A stretch of 64,000 nucleotides of DNA from Labrenzia sp. THAF82 (GTDB taxonomy: Bacteria; Pseudomonadota; Alphaproteobacteria; Rhizobiales; Stappiaceae). Position numbers and translations under genes: made by a program. Below, one piece after another: positions 16,497-25,053 of the stretch (position 1 is the first letter of the stretch; each line of letters starts with the position of its first letter). Where the stretch lies: contig NZ_CP045354.1 in assembly GCF_009363435.1 (NCBI RefSeq), positions 2,260,501 to 2,324,500 of the forward strand, read 5' to 3'. The notes under the pieces were generated by a model. It saw only the letters and a program-made list of their open reading frames with translations, had not been told where the DNA came from and searched no databases.

Positions 16497-16991
16497 ATGT
16501 GCCATCCAGCAGTATTGGCAGCGGTTTCCATTGCGGGATCGCTGGCGGGCGGCGTTGTGCAAGCCCAAGGCATTCGCCAGCAAGCGGATGCGGAAGCCAA
16601 GGCAGAAGAACGCAGGGCCGAACTGGCCGACCGGCAAAAAGGTGTCAATCAAACGCAAGCCTCCTTTGAGCGTCGGCGCACCCTGGAACAGTTTACCCGA
16701 GCCGGTGGATACAACAGAGCCGCCGGGGCAGAACGGGGCCTGTCTGAGACAGGGTCTCTCACGGATGTTGCCGATGACAACGCTTATGAAGCGGCGCAAA
16801 ACATTGAGGCCATCCGGTATCGGGCTGAAGGGCAACGGGACAATCTGACCTTCGAGGCCAGGACCGCCCGGGAGCGGGCGCAGTCACGCCGTAAAGCCGG
16901 CCAGATTGGCGCTGCGGGCGCGATACTTGGCGGAGCGACAAGCGCTTTCACCACCCTCGGCAAAACCGTTTACAGCCTGTCCAGCGGCTGA
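16497..16991 (+). CDS. Internal virion protein (T7 gp14-like)
   Basis: A 164-aa protein starting MCHPAVLAAVSIAGSLAGGV, followed by a long Ala/Gln/Arg-rich helix and a Gly/Ala-rich hydrophobic end (IGAAGAILGGATSAFTTLG). This layout is characteristic of the small ejection protein that leaves the capsid first and helps build the channel across the outer membrane. ATG 16497 lies 3 bp after the tail tubular B stop. Length is close to the family's usual 150-200 aa. Confidence 0.72.
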   Translation: MCHPAVLAAVSIAGSLAGGVVQAQGIRQQADAEAKAEERRAELADRQKGVNQTQASFERRRTLEQFTRAGGYNRAAGAERGLSETGSLTDVADDNAYEAAQNIEAIRYRAEGQRDNLTFEARTARERAQSRRKAGQIGAAGAILGGATSAFTTLGKTVYSLSSG

Positions 16992-17034
16992 TCAAAGCCT
17001 TCGGACAGTCAATTTTCATCTATTGGATTTTTCA

Positions 17035-19149
17035 ATGGCGAGATTGCAAAGATTTTCCGGCACACAAAGCCTTCCCGGTGTTGGCAGCCCGCAAGTGGTC
17101 GCCGATACGGCTGTCGGCGTGGCAACGCAAGGCTTTGGCCGACAAATACGCAGCTCTGCTCAGGACTTTGCAAGCCTTGCAGGCACTGCGGTCCAAACGG
17201 CCCAAGTGGCCCAGGATGCGAAGAAACGTCAGCATCAGATTGACGAAGCCGAGGAGCGAAACCGGCAGAAAAAAATCCGGAGCCGGGTGACAGAGCGTTC
17301 CATTGCCGAACGCGCCAGGAACAGGCCTGGCGGCGCTGGTTACACTGAAGACATGGTTGCCTTTCTCGAAAAGGAACATGCTGAGAGCCTGAGGGGGCTT
17401 TCTGAGGAAGGCAAGACGCGCGCCGAGCAGAATTTCAAGACAGACCGGGACCGGTATGTGAGTGGTTTTGCGGCGATTGAGGCTGCCGAAAACGAGAAGT
17501 ACTTCCAGCACGGACTGGCGGAAGATGAAGAGCTTCTCATTGAGGAGGTGAGCAGGGACCCGGCGCAGGCCGCTGGTGCGCTGAAAAGAGCAGAAACGCT
17601 TTTAAGGTCGGTGCCCTTGCCTGCCCGGGTCAAAGACACAGCGTTTCAGCGGATCAAGGAAAGAGTGGCCGAAACCTGGATAGGAGCGCGCCCCCTTGAC
17701 GAACGCCTCGGTGTTCTGGAAGCAGAACTTGGAGTTCGCGGCAACGAAACTGCCGATGTCTTATCAGTCAATGGGGCGCGGAAAGACGCCTCAGACAACA
17801 AGCGTGAAGATCTAGATCCTGAATGGTCTGAGCAGCTTCAAGGCCTGTCCGACGCCACTCTGCAGCGGATCTATATGGGCACTCTTGCTGAGAAATCCGG
17901 CGCGTCGGCCGCTGAAGCCGAACGTATCGAAAGGCGCATTGAAGAGACCCACGGGCTTTTTGATCCGCGCGAAATCGACGCAAACACCGCTCTGACACCC
18001 CACCAAAAAGTGCAGTTGAATGATCTTAAAACTTTTGCTAGAGAAGAACAAAGCATAAACATTTCTGCTTTGAAGTGGCTTAATTCCGATGGAAGCGCCG
18101 AGATCGAGGCGCTGGATCGACAAACGCTGAGCGACCGTGCGTTTGCGTTTCTTGATGACGGCAAAGCCGACAAGGGCGCAGTGGTACGCCTGATCGCGCG
18201 AGAAAAAGGAGTGTTGCCAAGGCCATATGCCGCCTCTTTGAAGAAGGATCTGGAAAGCGATGCCGATGACAAGGTGAAAACGGCATATGAGAGCCTCGGG
18301 TCTCTAGCCGATCTGGGCATCAGTTCAATTGCAGAGGAACCCTATCAACAGAGCTTTCGGGCATCTCGTGTCAAATGGCACCTTTTGAGAGACCGGTTTG
18401 GCCTTTCTCCTGAAGAGGCCGCCTCACGATTGGCGCGTGCGAATGGAGGAAAACGAGAAAGGGAAATACGCACAAGGTTTGATCTTGATTACCCGCAGCG
18501 TGGCTCATCCATAGCGCTAACTTCCCGGGATTTGCTGGGGCGAGTGTCTCCACCGGGTTACCTTGGTGTTGACGCGTCTCCAAGCGAGTTGCTGAATGGT
18601 GTCGATCTTATCGGGCAGTCATCTCACTACAAGTATACTGGGGCGCAGTATGCTCAAAGGGTGTCACCGCGACCGGGTATCTCTCTTTTACCTCGCTTGG
18701 GGCCGCTGGAAAGAGATGAGCCGACCGGGTTCTACTTCGGAGCAACGCCAGATGAAGCTGCCAGTGGCTTCGAGGGCGTCATTAAGCGTCTGATGTTTCC
18801 AGGACTTAGGCAGGGGCGGTCCCCTGGAACTGAGACCCACGAGGATCCTAGTCTTCTTGAAAACAGAAGACCGGATGAAGGAAATGGGGCAGAAACAAAG
18901 CGACGAAGAAAGAACGGGAATGGTGGAAAGAAAGCGACGGATAGCAGCAAAAACGGGCCGCATGGCGATCGCGGCAGAGCGATAAACAAAGCAGAGAAGC
19001 AGACAAAAGATTTGGAAGCGGCTTTGAAACAATCGACGTCGCGGCGGGAAAAAAAGAAGCTGTACAACAAGATAGATCGCATCAGAGATGCCGCACGCCG
19101 GGCAAAATCGGGGGAAACACATAGCCGCCGAGGAAAGGGGTCGAGATGA
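17035..19149 (+). CDS. Large internal virion protein with a basic toxin-like C-terminal tail
   Basis: A 704-aa protein starting at MARLQRFSGTQS (ATG 17035; an upstream in-frame ATG at 16906 lies inside the previous gene). The body is helical and charged, as expected of T7-like internal core proteins, and it follows the gp14-like gene. The last about 115 residues change character: very basic, low complexity, then GPHGDRGRAINK, DLEAALKQSTSRREKKK, RIRDAARRAK and a final HSRRGKGSR. The last 46 residues recur as a separate small frame at 20275-20418. An immunity-like gene overlaps the stop by 4 bp (ATGA). A variable C-terminal tip plus an adjacent small acidic gene is the plan of polymorphic toxins; toxicity itself is inferred. 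Confidence 0.65.
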   Translation: MARLQRFSGTQSLPGVGSPQVVADTAVGVATQGFGRQIRSSAQDFASLAGTAVQTAQVAQDAKKRQHQIDEAEERNRQKKIRSRVTERSIAERARNRPGGAGYTEDMVAFLEKEHAESLRGLSEEGKTRAEQNFKTDRDRYVSGFAAIEAAENEKYFQHGLAEDEELLIEEVSRDPAQAAGALKRAETLLRSVPLPARVKDTAFQRIKERVAETWIGARPLDERLGVLEAELGVRGNETADVLSVNGARKDASDNKREDLDPEWSEQLQGLSDATLQRIYMGTLAEKSGASAAEAERIERRIEETHGLFDPREIDANTALTPHQKVQLNDLKTFAREEQSINISALKWLNSDGSAEIEALDRQTLSDRAFAFLDDGKADKGAVVRLIAREKGVLPRPYAASLKKDLESDADDKVKTAYESLGSLADLGISSIAEEPYQQSFRASRVKWHLLRDRFGLSPEEAASRLARANGGKREREIRTRFDLDYPQRGSSIALTSRDLLGRVSPPGYLGVDASPSELLNGVDLIGQSSHYKYTGAQYAQRVSPRPGISLLPRLGPLERDEPTGFYFGATPDEAASGFEGVIKRLMFPGLRQGRSPGTETHEDPSLLENRRPDEGNGAETKRRRKNGNGGKKATDSSKNGPHGDRGRAINKAEKQTKDLEAALKQSTSRREKKKLYNKIDRIRDAARRAKSGETHSRRGKGSR

Positions 19150-19571
19150 CCGATTGGAAATGGGAATGGACCCCTGGTGTTGGTGTCGGTCCAATAAAAT
19201 TTGGCACACCGATCGAAGAATATATCGAACGTTTCGATTTGAAGCTTAGGGTCTCGGAAGGTACAACATCCACGGGGTTAGGATCCTACACTATCCAAGA
19301 TTTTGCGAAGTCGGTGGCAACTGACCTTGGCAAGGTTGAGAGTGTTGAATGTGAAGACTATTTTGGGTTTCGTGGCAAAAACCTGATTGGAATGTCCGAA
19401 GAGGAACTCATCACGCATATGGGAAGCGACCCTGACAAGATCGGCGTGGGCGTCCTTTATGAAAATGGTTCGGTTCAGACCCCATTCGAATACGATGGGC
19501 TCGGTTTGATAGTATGGTTCGAAGATGAAAAGCTGATCAGCGCCGCGGCAATGGAGATCATAGACGACTGA
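19146..19571 (+). CDS. 141-aa immunity-like protein, copy 1
   Basis: A 141-aa acidic soluble protein (MTDWKWEWTPGVGVGPIKFG start), overlapping the preceding gene by 4 bp. No family recognised. A second copy at 20415-20840 is almost identical from residue about 72 on (VECEDYFGFRGKNLIGMSEE through AAAMEIIDD) and diverged at residues 20-70. Both copies directly follow a copy of the HSRRGKG-ending tail with the same ATGA junction, so tail and acidic partner move as a unit. An immunity role against the tail is the simplest reading, inferred from this linkage. Confidence 0.65.
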   Translation: MTDWKWEWTPGVGVGPIKFGTPIEEYIERFDLKLRVSEGTTSTGLGSYTIQDFAKSVATDLGKVESVECEDYFGFRGKNLIGMSEEELITHMGSDPDKIGVGVLYENGSVQTPFEYDGLGLIVWFEDEKLISAAAMEIIDD

Positions 19572-19650
19572 GATGATCTGAATAGGTATGAGCAACAAAG
19601 TCAGCTTATCCTGAGTATTCATTGGCGTTTTGAAATTGGGGTTGAATTAG

Positions 19651-20028
19651 ATGTTAGCTGACAAGCTTTTGGAAAATATTGATCTGTACCATTTCTTTTT
19701 TCTGTACCAGCTTACGGATGATCTGGAATACCTAACCCTCAGAGTGGATCTCAATGAAGGGAGATTCCTGAAAATCAGGTTTGGGAGACATGATTGCTAC
19801 CGTGTCATGGATGAAGGTGATGCCTATCGAACTCTTCATGACCTCTATGCGTTGGATGTGGGTTATTCGCATATTTAGAAGGTCACGGACGGTGATTTTT
19901 TCAATGAATATCACAAGATGACTGAAGGTATCAGGAAAGATCTTGAGCTAAATCACTACATAGTTTTGTTAGATGATCATGTAATTGATATCATAGGATT
20001 TGATGATCCGATTGTGGAGATTGAGTAA
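19651..20028 (+). pseudogene. Second immunity-like gene, interrupted by an in-frame amber codon
   Basis: From ATG 19651 the frame reads 75 codons (MLADKLLENIDLYHFFFLYQ; LKIRFGRHDCYRVMDEGD) to TAG at 19876-19878, then stays open for 49 more codons to TAA 20026-20028, with protein-like content (FFNEYHKMTEGIRKDLELNH; VIDIIGFDDPIVEIE). The whole would be a 125-aa acidic protein, unlike the 141-aa family. One substitution explains the break; amber readthrough or a sequencing error are alternatives. Small acidic genes of different families stacked behind a toxin-like tip are common in immunity arrays. The DNA is AT-rich, suggesting acquisition. Confidence 0.55.
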
Positions 20029-20274
20029 TTTTTGTACTTTTTTTGTCGAAAAAATAGTAATTAGGAATATTTGTCAAATATGAAATCGCTATTTTATGTA
20101 TTTAATTTGAATAGTTTCAATTGAGTAAACAAATTTTTTCCATCGAAAACACATGCTGAGTTGTTCAACTGATTTTGTACCAAAGCTTGCCGTTGATAGC
20201 TGGAGCACGGAAAGCAAGCAGTTACAACGTAAGCTAGGACTGTAAGGCGAGAGCGGCAGAGCGATCGGTAAACC

Positions 20275-20418
20275 ATGGATTTGGAAGCGGCTTTAAAGCA
20301 TTCGACGTCGCGGCGAGAAAAGACACAGCTGAGAGATAGGATTCGGCGTGCCAAAGATGCAGCTCAAAAGGCGAAGTCCGGGGAAGCTCACAGTCGACGT
20401 GGAAAGGGCGCGAGATGA
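20275..20418 (+). pseudogene. Orphan copy of the toxin-like C-terminal tail
   Basis: A 47-residue frame from ATG 20275: MDLEAALKHSTSRREKTQ, then RIRRAKDAAQKAKSGEAH and the end SRRGKGAR, clearly homologous to the last 46 residues of the protein at 17035-19149. DNA similarity continues upstream to about 20235 (GGCAGAGCGAT) but out of frame, so the body of the donor gene is missing. Its stop overlaps the next 141-aa gene in ATGA, as in the full-length version. This is what displaced C-terminal modules of polymorphic toxins look like; it may be a silent cassette available for recombination onto the virion gene. It may not be translated. Confidence 0.6.
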
Positions 20419-20840
20419 CCGATTTGAAATGGGAATGGATCCCTGGAATTGGCGTGGGACCAATGAAGTTTGGTGCACCGATCAAAAACTTTATCGAACG
20501 ATTTGAATTGAAGCTCCATGTGCCGGAAGGGACAACGCCGGAGGAATGGGGGAGCTTTATTATTCAGGACTTTGTAAAATCGGTGACAACCGAACATGGA
20601 CTGATTCAAACTGTTGAATGTGAAGACTATTTTGGGTTTCGCGGCAAAAACCTGATTGGAATGTCCGAGGAGGAACTCATCGCGCATATGGGAAGCGACC
20701 CTGACAAGATCGGCGTGGGCGTCCTTTATGAAAATGGTTCGGTTCAGACGCCCTTCGATTACGACGCTCTCGGTTTGATAGTGTGGTTCGAAGATGAAAA
20801 GCTGATCAGTGCGGCGGCAATGGAGATCATAGACGACTGA
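20415..20840 (+). CDS. 141-aa immunity-like protein, copy 2
   Basis: A 141-aa protein of the same family as 19146-19571. The start (MTDLKWEWIPGIGVGPMKFG) and last about 70 residues agree closely; residues about 20-70 differ (KNFIERFELKLHVPEGTTPE; VKSVTTEHGLIQTVE). It is coupled by ATGA to the orphan tail. It may protect against the variant tail, or be kept as a spare. A long AT-rich stretch (20841-20990) follows with no gene. Confidence 0.65.
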   Translation: MTDLKWEWIPGIGVGPMKFGAPIKNFIERFELKLHVPEGTTPEEWGSFIIQDFVKSVTTEHGLIQTVECEDYFGFRGKNLIGMSEEELIAHMGSDPDKIGVGVLYENGSVQTPFDYDALGLIVWFEDEKLISAAAMEIIDD

Positions 20841-21039
20841 TGTGTTTTGATCTTAAATAATACTCTAGCTTCAATATTGGTTTTTAGAAATTAGATAGTA
20901 TTTTTTGGTAAAATTATATTCTTTCTATCTTTTTTAAAATATATTATGAATTAAATTTTGATGTTATAATAAATTTTTGCACTTTACTCATAAGTAAACT
21001 CACGTCCCACTCGATTTTTCTGTCGGTGGGTTGCGTTTG

Positions 21040-21056
21040 GTGAAGCTTTGCTTCAC
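21040..21056 (+). other. Perfect hairpin in the tail-fibre leader
   Basis: GTGAAGC-TTT-GCTTCAC lies 27 bp before the tail fibre ATG. There is no T run, so it is not a terminator; an mRNA stabiliser or processing site is possible. It lies in the otherwise empty gap 20841-21082. Confidence 0.4.
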
Positions 21057-21082
21057 GTGAGCACTCTCTAGGAAAATCAAAT

Positions 21083-23224
21083 ATGACAATAGCAGCTTTG
21101 GAAGAAGGCCGCGTCCAGGTGATGGGCGACGGTGTGACGGATCGTGCCGATCTGCCGTTCCAGTTTGTCGATGAACGCAATCTTCAGGTCACCCATACGG
21201 ATGCTCAAGGGTCAACCACCCTTTGGGAATATCAGCAGTCACCGGGCAACTGGTATTTTACAGGCGGTGATTTCTCTACCGGTACGGTCCATTTTACAGC
21301 GGCTGATCTTCAAATTGACGAAAAGCTGACAGTGATCCTGGTCAGCGACTACGATCAGCCTTACAGCCTTGCTGGCGGCGAGATTGACCCGGCCGTCATG
21401 GAAAGGGCGATGGATCGCACAGCGATCAACATGCAGTCGGTTGCTGCCCGTGCTTTGATTGAGAAAAACGGCGGTTATGATCTGGCAAACCGCCGGTTGA
21501 TCAATGCGCTTGAGGCAAATGAAAATTCTGATGTGCCAACATTGCAGCAGGTGTTGGAAATCGCTCAATTGCCAGGAGAGCAGGGACCTAAAGGACCGGT
21601 TGGCAATCAGGGGCCTTCCGGCCCGCAAGGAGCCGAGGGGCCGCAAGGGGCGCAAGGCCCGCAAGGCGAGCGTGGGCCACTTGGCTATGAAGGTCCGCGC
21701 GGTCCAACCGGATTTCAGGGGCCGGAAGGTCCAAGAGGCCCGGAAGGGCCAGCCGGTCCGACAGGGTCACAAGGCCTCATTGGTCCACAAGGCCCGCAAG
21801 GGCCGGAAGGACCGGTGGGAAAAGCATTTGAGCCTGATGCTTCCGGTTTGACCGCTGATCGAGCCGCCTACAATGCGGAGCCGGCGAATTTCTCGTTTCT
21901 CGATGTGGAAGTTGGCGAGGTATACTGGAAGCTTTCAAACGCGGTCGGTGCCTGGTCTGTTGGCGTTCCTTTCGGCCGTGGCCCGCAAGGGTTGCAAGGC
22001 ACACAGGGGCCGCAGGGTAATCCCGGCCCGGTTGGCATGAACCACCGGGGCGTATGGTCAAATCTGGTTGCCTATGATCCGAACGACACGGTCTCTTTTG
22101 ACGGATCCTACTTTCTGTGTGTGGCAGGTCATACCAATGTGACGCCCGATGACGCTTCTATCGAATGGGATTTGGTCGCGGCCAAGGGCGAGCGGGGTTT
22201 ACAAGGTCAACAGGGTATTCAGGGGCCGGAGGGTCAACAAGGGGTCCAGGGGCCGGAAGGCATTCAGGGAATTCAAGGCGATCAAGGCTTGCAAGGTCCG
22301 CAAGGAGCGCAAGGCCCTCAAGGCGCAACCGGCGATCCGGGCTTGACCTACATGGGCCTTTGGTCTTCTGGCGTTACCTATAACGCCGATGAAACGGTGA
22401 CCTATAACGGCTCATCCTACATTTCGTTGCGGGTCAACGTTGGCCAGAACCCTAGTATCTCGCCTGATGATTGGGGTTTGATTGCGGCGAAGGGGGAAAT
22501 TGGACCACAGGGACCGCAGGGGGAACCAGGGCCGACTGGGGACATTTCGGCGCATACAGAGTGGCAAGATAATTTCTATGCCTATTGGGGCAACGGCGCC
22601 GACCTCGGTATCGGCCACAACGGTTCAAACAGTTACATCTGGAACAATACCGGCCACCTCTACATTCAGAACCGGCACCACTCAAACTCAAGCGGTGTTT
22701 ACATTCAGGATGAAGACAGCGCCGGTACGAACCACTCCTGTGCGCTTTTCGAACACGACCGAGTTTTGCTCTACTATGACAACTCCGTAAAGCTCACGAC
22801 AGACAGTTCCGGTGTGAAGGTCTCAGGTCGCGTTCATGCAACCACTGAGATGTTTGTTGGTGACAACGGTGGTGGGGACAGTTGGCTCCAGCACTACGAC
22901 GACAATTCCAACACTTGGAGAGCTTTGGGCTGGGATGACAGTGCAAACGCGTTTGCGGCTGAAGAGAACGACGGCGGATTTCATAAACTTGCCCTAGTTT
23001 ATGATGGCTCAACCAGAGACAACACAAATTTCCCAATCGGGACAGTATTGGGAGCCTATGGGCCGTTACCGAGTAGGAATGCTTCGAAGGCCATACGGCT
23101 TGGTAGCACAAATGACTTCTATACTAGCGACTCCGGCCAGCCTCTTGGGTCGAGTGTCACAGGCACCTGGCGTCACAAGGGCGTTAGTTCCAGTAACCGC
23201 GCTATTTATCAGAGAGTTGCATAA
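21083..23224 (+). CDS. Tail fibre protein with collagen-like repeats
   Basis: A 713-aa protein. Residues 1-150 resemble the tail-attachment domain of T7-like fibres ([40 protein letters not shown]). Three Gly-X-Y blocks follow (about 168-250, 295-315, 370-420) of the GPQGPQG type, which form collagen-like triple helices. Between them are two similar modules ([20 protein letters not shown] and [20 protein letters not shown], each ending in an I/L-AAKGE) like small chitin/carbohydrate-binding CBM5/12-type repeats. The C-terminal 230 residues are Asn/Asp/Ser-rich beta and probably contact the host. It overlaps the next gene by 1 bp. Confidence 0.85.
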   Translation: MTIAALEEGRVQVMGDGVTDRADLPFQFVDERNLQVTHTDAQGSTTLWEYQQSPGNWYFTGGDFSTGTVHFTAADLQIDEKLTVILVSDYDQPYSLAGGEIDPAVMERAMDRTAINMQSVAARALIEKNGGYDLANRRLINALEANENSDVPTLQQVLEIAQLPGEQGPKGPVGNQGPSGPQGAEGPQGAQGPQGERGPLGYEGPRGPTGFQGPEGPRGPEGPAGPTGSQGLIGPQGPQGPEGPVGKAFEPDASGLTADRAAYNAEPANFSFLDVEVGEVYWKLSNAVGAWSVGVPFGRGPQGLQGTQGPQGNPGPVGMNHRGVWSNLVAYDPNDTVSFDGSYFLCVAGHTNVTPDDASIEWDLVAAKGERGLQGQQGIQGPEGQQGVQGPEGIQGIQGDQGLQGPQGAQGPQGATGDPGLTYMGLWSSGVTYNADETVTYNGSSYISLRVNVGQNPSISPDDWGLIAAKGEIGPQGPQGEPGPTGDISAHTEWQDNFYAYWGNGADLGIGHNGSNSYIWNNTGHLYIQNRHHSNSSGVYIQDEDSAGTNHSCALFEHDRVLLYYDNSVKLTTDSSGVKVSGRVHATTEMFVGDNGGGDSWLQHYDDNSNTWRALGWDDSANAFAAEENDGGFHKLALVYDGSTRDNTNFPIGTVLGAYGPLPSRNASKAIRLGSTNDFYTSDSGQPLGSSVTGTWRHKGVSSSNRAIYQRVA

Positions 23225-23733
23225 TGAACGCTGATATCATTGAATTTATTGGGTTCGAACCACATTGGGAAACGGACCACACGGAAACGGCAATGGCCAA
23301 AGTCGTTGGGACGGCGAACTACCGCGTTCGATATCCTGATGGTCTTGAAGAGGAACTTCTGACAGGCATTAGGCCGGGTGAGAATAATGCTTGGAACATC
23401 AAAGTCATCGCGGCAGCCCAAGCTTGGCTAGATGCGGGGGGCGTCATACCTGAATGGGTGCCGCCCTCTGCCGATGAAATCCGCACCGCAATGCCCCCGC
23501 TTACCTCAAGGCAAATTAGGCTCGGCTTGTTTCACAGCGGAACAACTGAGGACGATGTTGCGTCCATTATCGCGAAGATTAGCAATCCGGCAGAACGGGC
23601 TGTTGCTGATATCGAGTGGCGCACGGCCGACACATTTGAGCGGACACATCCGCTTGTCACGCAATTGGGTCCAGCCCTGGGATATACGCCGGAAGTGATT
23701 GACGATCTTTGGGCCTACTATCTGACAATCTGA
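23224..23733 (+). CDS. Tail-fibre-associated phage protein
   Basis: A 169-aa protein with its start overlapping the fibre stop. The segment PPLTSRQIRLGLFHSGTTED followed by NPAERAVADIEWRTADTFER is a common C-terminal block of small proteins downstream of fibre genes (the LTxRQxRLaL and IEWe.a..F.R.HPL pattern). A chaperone or accessory structural role is likely but unproven. A terminator follows. Confidence 0.7.
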   Translation: MNADIIEFIGFEPHWETDHTETAMAKVVGTANYRVRYPDGLEEELLTGIRPGENNAWNIKVIAAAQAWLDAGGVIPEWVPPSADEIRTAMPPLTSRQIRLGLFHSGTTEDDVASIIAKISNPAERAVADIEWRTADTFERTHPLVTQLGPALGYTPEVIDDLWAYYLTI

Positions 23734-23758
23734 ACCACTTCTGATCCGATCCATTTGC

Positions 23759-23781
23759 ACCGCCTTTGAGGCGGTTTTTTT
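23759..23781 (+). terminator. Rho-independent terminator after the tail genes
   Basis: Stem ACCGCC/GGCGGT with loop TTTGA is followed by a run of seven T (23775-23781). Confidence 0.85.
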
Positions 23782-23799
23782 ATGTCCGAAAGGATGCTC

Positions 23800-23865
23800 A
23801 TGCTTTCGGTGACTCTCGTCTGGCTGGCAACACTGCCCGTGTTCATGGTCTTCAACCGGATCTGA
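23800..23865 (+). CDS. Tiny membrane peptide at the start of the lysis region
   Basis: A 21-codon frame (MLSVTLVWLATLPVFMVFNR I) with AAAGGA before ATG 23800; ATG 23782 in the same frame is an alternative. It is one hydrophobic segment. Short membrane peptides are frequent in phage lysis regions. Support is only from position, ribosome site and hydrophobicity. Confidence 0.35.
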   Translation: MLSVTLVWLATLPVFMVFNRI

Positions 23866-23874
23866 GGCGGTAGC

Positions 23875-24018
23875 ATGCCGAAACTGACTGACCCGCTTCC
23901 AGGGCGCGCACTCTTTTATGTGGCCGTCATCTTCGCCGGTTTGACCAGTTCCTTCCAGGGCTCTCACCTTGGTCTTGTTGTTTTGGTCGGTTTCATTGTC
24001 TGGGCCGTGCCCGGTTAA
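23875..24018 (+). CDS. Small membrane protein of the lysis region
   Basis: A 47-aa frame (MPKLTDPLPGRALFYVAVIF, ending VGFIVWAVPG) with GAGGCGG before ATG 23875. It has two hydrophobic segments, at about 12-22 and 33-46, separated by a short polar loop. It is likely a phage membrane protein; holin-like function is possible, but there are four candidate membrane proteins in this stretch. Confidence 0.5.
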   Translation: MPKLTDPLPGRALFYVAVIFAGLTSSFQGSHLGLVVLVGFIVWAVPG

Positions 24019-24028
24019 GGATTGTGGT

Positions 24029-24361
24029 TTGATCTTCGCCGGCACGACGAAGAACAGAGAGACCACAAGCAACGCGACAGCCAATTTCGTCCGGGCAATG
24101 TCGTTGGTGTCATTCGGGTCTGACTATGTAGCGTTGTTCCTTCGCCCCGGGCTTTTCGTGTTGCTGATGCTCGCCGCCTGGTCGCTCTGGTCTGGTGCAT
24201 CGTATTGGCTTGCCTTCGCGGCGGTCCCGCTCGGCCTGCTCGGTGTCGGTGCTTATGAACTGCGGTTCCGAACGTCCCTAGGCAACACACTTTCTGAAAT
24301 GCTCCTGGGTGCTCTGTGGTGGGCGCTGGTCTTGGCCATGGCTCTGGCCGCGCCCGCCTAA
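24029..24361 (+). CDS. Membrane protein, holin-like position
   Basis: The frame has TTG 24029 with AAGGA 7 bases upstream (110 aa); an ATG at 24098 would give 87 aa but has no ribosome site. The hydrophobic segments FVLLMLAAWSLWSG, LAFAAVPLGLLGVGAY and LLGALWWALVLAMALAA give three membrane spans, a class I holin-like layout. It lies upstream of a second candidate and the endolysin. Assignment as holin is by position and topology only. Confidence 0.5.
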   Translation: MIFAGTTKNRETTSNATANFVRAMSLVSFGSDYVALFLRPGLFVLLMLAAWSLWSGASYWLAFAAVPLGLLGVGAYELRFRTSLGNTLSEMLLGALWWALVLAMALAAPA

Positions 24362-24383
24362 CTCTCTCCAAAGGTCATCAATC

Positions 24384-24599
24384 ATGAAATTGAAAATCGG
24401 CTGGCGTCGTGTCCTGGCAAGGGCATGGAGCGTTCGCCTGATGCTGCTTGCTGCGCTTTTGTCTGGCGCTGAAGTGGCGTTGCCCTTCCTGGGCGACACT
24501 ATCGAGCCGGGACGCCTGGCGCTTCTCTCGGCTCTTGCCACTGCCGGCGCATTCGCTGCCCGCATACTCGTTCAAAAGGACATGAAAGATGGGACGTAA
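24384..24599 (+). CDS. Small phage membrane protein (DUF7940-like, holin candidate)
   Basis: A 71-aa protein (MKLKIGWRRVLARAWSVRLM start) with hydrophobic segments at about 17-37 and 45-62 and a charged end (RILVQKDMKDGT). The pattern ARAWSVRL, then ALPFL, then LSALATAGAFAARILVQ fits a small family seen next to endolysins in alphaproteobacterial phages (DUF7940, from memory). It overlaps the endolysin start by 11 bp. It probably releases or times the endolysin. Confidence 0.6.
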   Translation: MKLKIGWRRVLARAWSVRLMLLAALLSGAEVALPFLGDTIEPGRLALLSALATAGAFAARILVQKDMKDGT

Positions 24600-25053
24600 A
24601 ACCCGCCTGGCCGGAACTGTTGGCGCGACCGCAATTGCTCTTGTGGGTGCTTGGGAAGGCCTGCGCCTGGTTGCCTATAAGGATGTCGTTGGAGTGCCAA
24701 CCGTCTGTTACGGCGAAACTTACGGCGTGAAGATGGGGGACAGGCACACAAAGGCCGAATGTGACGCAATGTTGCTGGCCTCGCTCAAGAAACACGAGCG
24801 CGGCATGCGCAAGTGTCTGAAAAACCCTGACGCCATTCCTCCCAAGTCCTATGTCACGTTCGTGAGCTTGACTTACAACATTGGGGTAGGGGCCTTTTGC
24901 AGGTCAACAGCGCGCAAGCGTCTGAACAGTGGCGATTACAAAGGCGCTTGCAATGCGGCCACCTGGTTCAACAAGGCAGGCGGCCGAACGATCAAGGGCC
25001 TGGTCAACCGCCGCTCGGCAGAGCACAGGATGTGCTTGGAAGGCCTTAGATAA
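24589..25053 (+). CDS. Endolysin, GH24 (T4-type) lysozyme
   Basis: A 154-aa muramidase that cuts the MurNAc-GlcNAc bond of peptidoglycan at lysis. The catalytic triad has T4 spacing: Glu23 (WEG), Asp32 (YKD) and Thr38 (GVPT), within the conserved VAYKDVVGVPTVCYGET block. Later family blocks are FVSLTYNIGVGAFCRST and LVNRRSAEHRMC. The N-terminus (RLAGTVGATAIALVGAW) is weakly hydrophobic, consistent with a signal-anchor-release type export. The stop overlaps the Rz start. Confidence 0.92.
   Translation: MGRKTRLAGTVGATAIALVGAWEGLRLVAYKDVVGVPTVCYGETYGVKMGDRHTKAECDAMLLASLKKHERGMRKCLKNPDAIPPKSYVTFVSLTYNIGVGAFCRSTARKRLNSGDYKGACNAATWFNKAGGRTIKGLVNRRSAEHRMCLEGLR

Noticed and set aside
21590..22540. 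Repetitive Gly-X-Y DNA as a possible CRISPR or satellite repeat
   Set aside because: The periodicity is 9 bases and encodes collagen-like triplets within one reading frame; no spacers.
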